From Rhabdornis inornatus (taxonomy: Eukaryota > Chordata > Aves > Passeriformes > Rhabdornithidae): a DNA stretch of 64,000 nucleotides. The notes beneath the pieces were generated by a model. That model was not told the origin of the DNA. It searched no databases and saw nothing but the letters and a program-made list of their open reading frames with translations. Shown here one piece after another: positions 63,905-64,000 of the stretch (within the stretch, counting starts at the first letter, position 1; the number at the start of each line of letters is the position of its first letter). The DNA lies in contig VWZS01002273.1 of NCBI GenBank assembly GCA_013397075.1, forward strand, positions 1 to 64,000, written 5' to 3'. The position numbers and the translations under genes are program-made.

Positions 63905-64000
63905 AGAATCACAAATTCGACAAGACTGGCAGTCACCCCTCAAGGTCTCTAGGTCTCTAGTCGAACCACAGCATTCAAGAGGGGTCCCCTTTGGCAGATT
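63905..64000 (-). mobile_element. CR1-like 3'-end fragment, cut by the window end
   Basis: The plus strand begins AGAATCACAAATTCGACAAG, then has CCCTCAAGGTCTCTAG, AGTCGAACCAC and CAAGAGGGGTC. This resembles the reverse complement of the 3' UTR of a CR1 subfamily. A seven-base block, AGGTCTC TA, is duplicated in tandem near 63942-63959. The match is diverged and the element continues beyond the window, so the call is tentative. Confidence 0.5.

Noticed and set aside
1..64000. Bacterial-type features (operons, ribosome binding sites, CRISPR, insertion sequences)
   Set aside because: Frames are short and non-overlapping in function, composition is AT-rich with vertebrate-like CpG depletion, and CR1 and LTR elements identify the DNA as avian.

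Overview
This window looks like non-coding nuclear DNA from a bird, most likely a passerine. The evidence is several CR1 LINE fragments, solo LTRs of avian endogenous retrovirus type, AT-rich unique sequence and runs of N that mark assembly gaps. I found no supportable protein-coding gene, tRNA, rRNA, CRISPR array or operon. All six-frame reading frames are short, many open only at non-ATG codons, and the longer recognisable ones fall inside transposon remnants or on their antisense strand. The window could be a gene desert or the inside of a very large intron. The sequence alone does not say which gene it is near.

Layout. 62-626 is an old minus-strand LTR. 3724-4155 is a minus-strand CR1 3' end. 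8170-8866 is a probable solo LTR. From about 8.9 to 51.6 kb the DNA is almost entirely unique and AT-rich. It is interrupted only by one internal CR1 ORF2 fragment (30131-30735, minus strand), microsatellites and three N positions or runs (21808-21868, 34343-34371, 46573). Two parts of it (about 9.44-9.74 kb and 31.05-31.40 kb) carry clusters of homeodomain- and SOX-like words, so I flag them as possible regulatory elements.

The last 12.5 kb is much richer in insertions. It holds a solo LTR (51593-52274), a deleted second copy of the first LTR family (53057-53194), a long dead CR1 with reverse-transcriptase remains (55860-57189), a short candidate LTR (58843-59244), a well-preserved CpG-rich LTR with probable target-site duplications (61730-62447), and a CR1-like fragment that runs off the window end (63905-64000).

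No genes work together here. The content is the record of retroelement insertion and decay plus simple-repeat growth. I saw no convincing new biological system. The points most worth checking are the young-looking LTR at 61.7 kb, the two possible conserved elements, the recurring A/C-rich strand-asymmetric tracts, and stem-loops near the 5' ends of three LTRs. Family names and boundaries rest on recognition by eye, without a database search.
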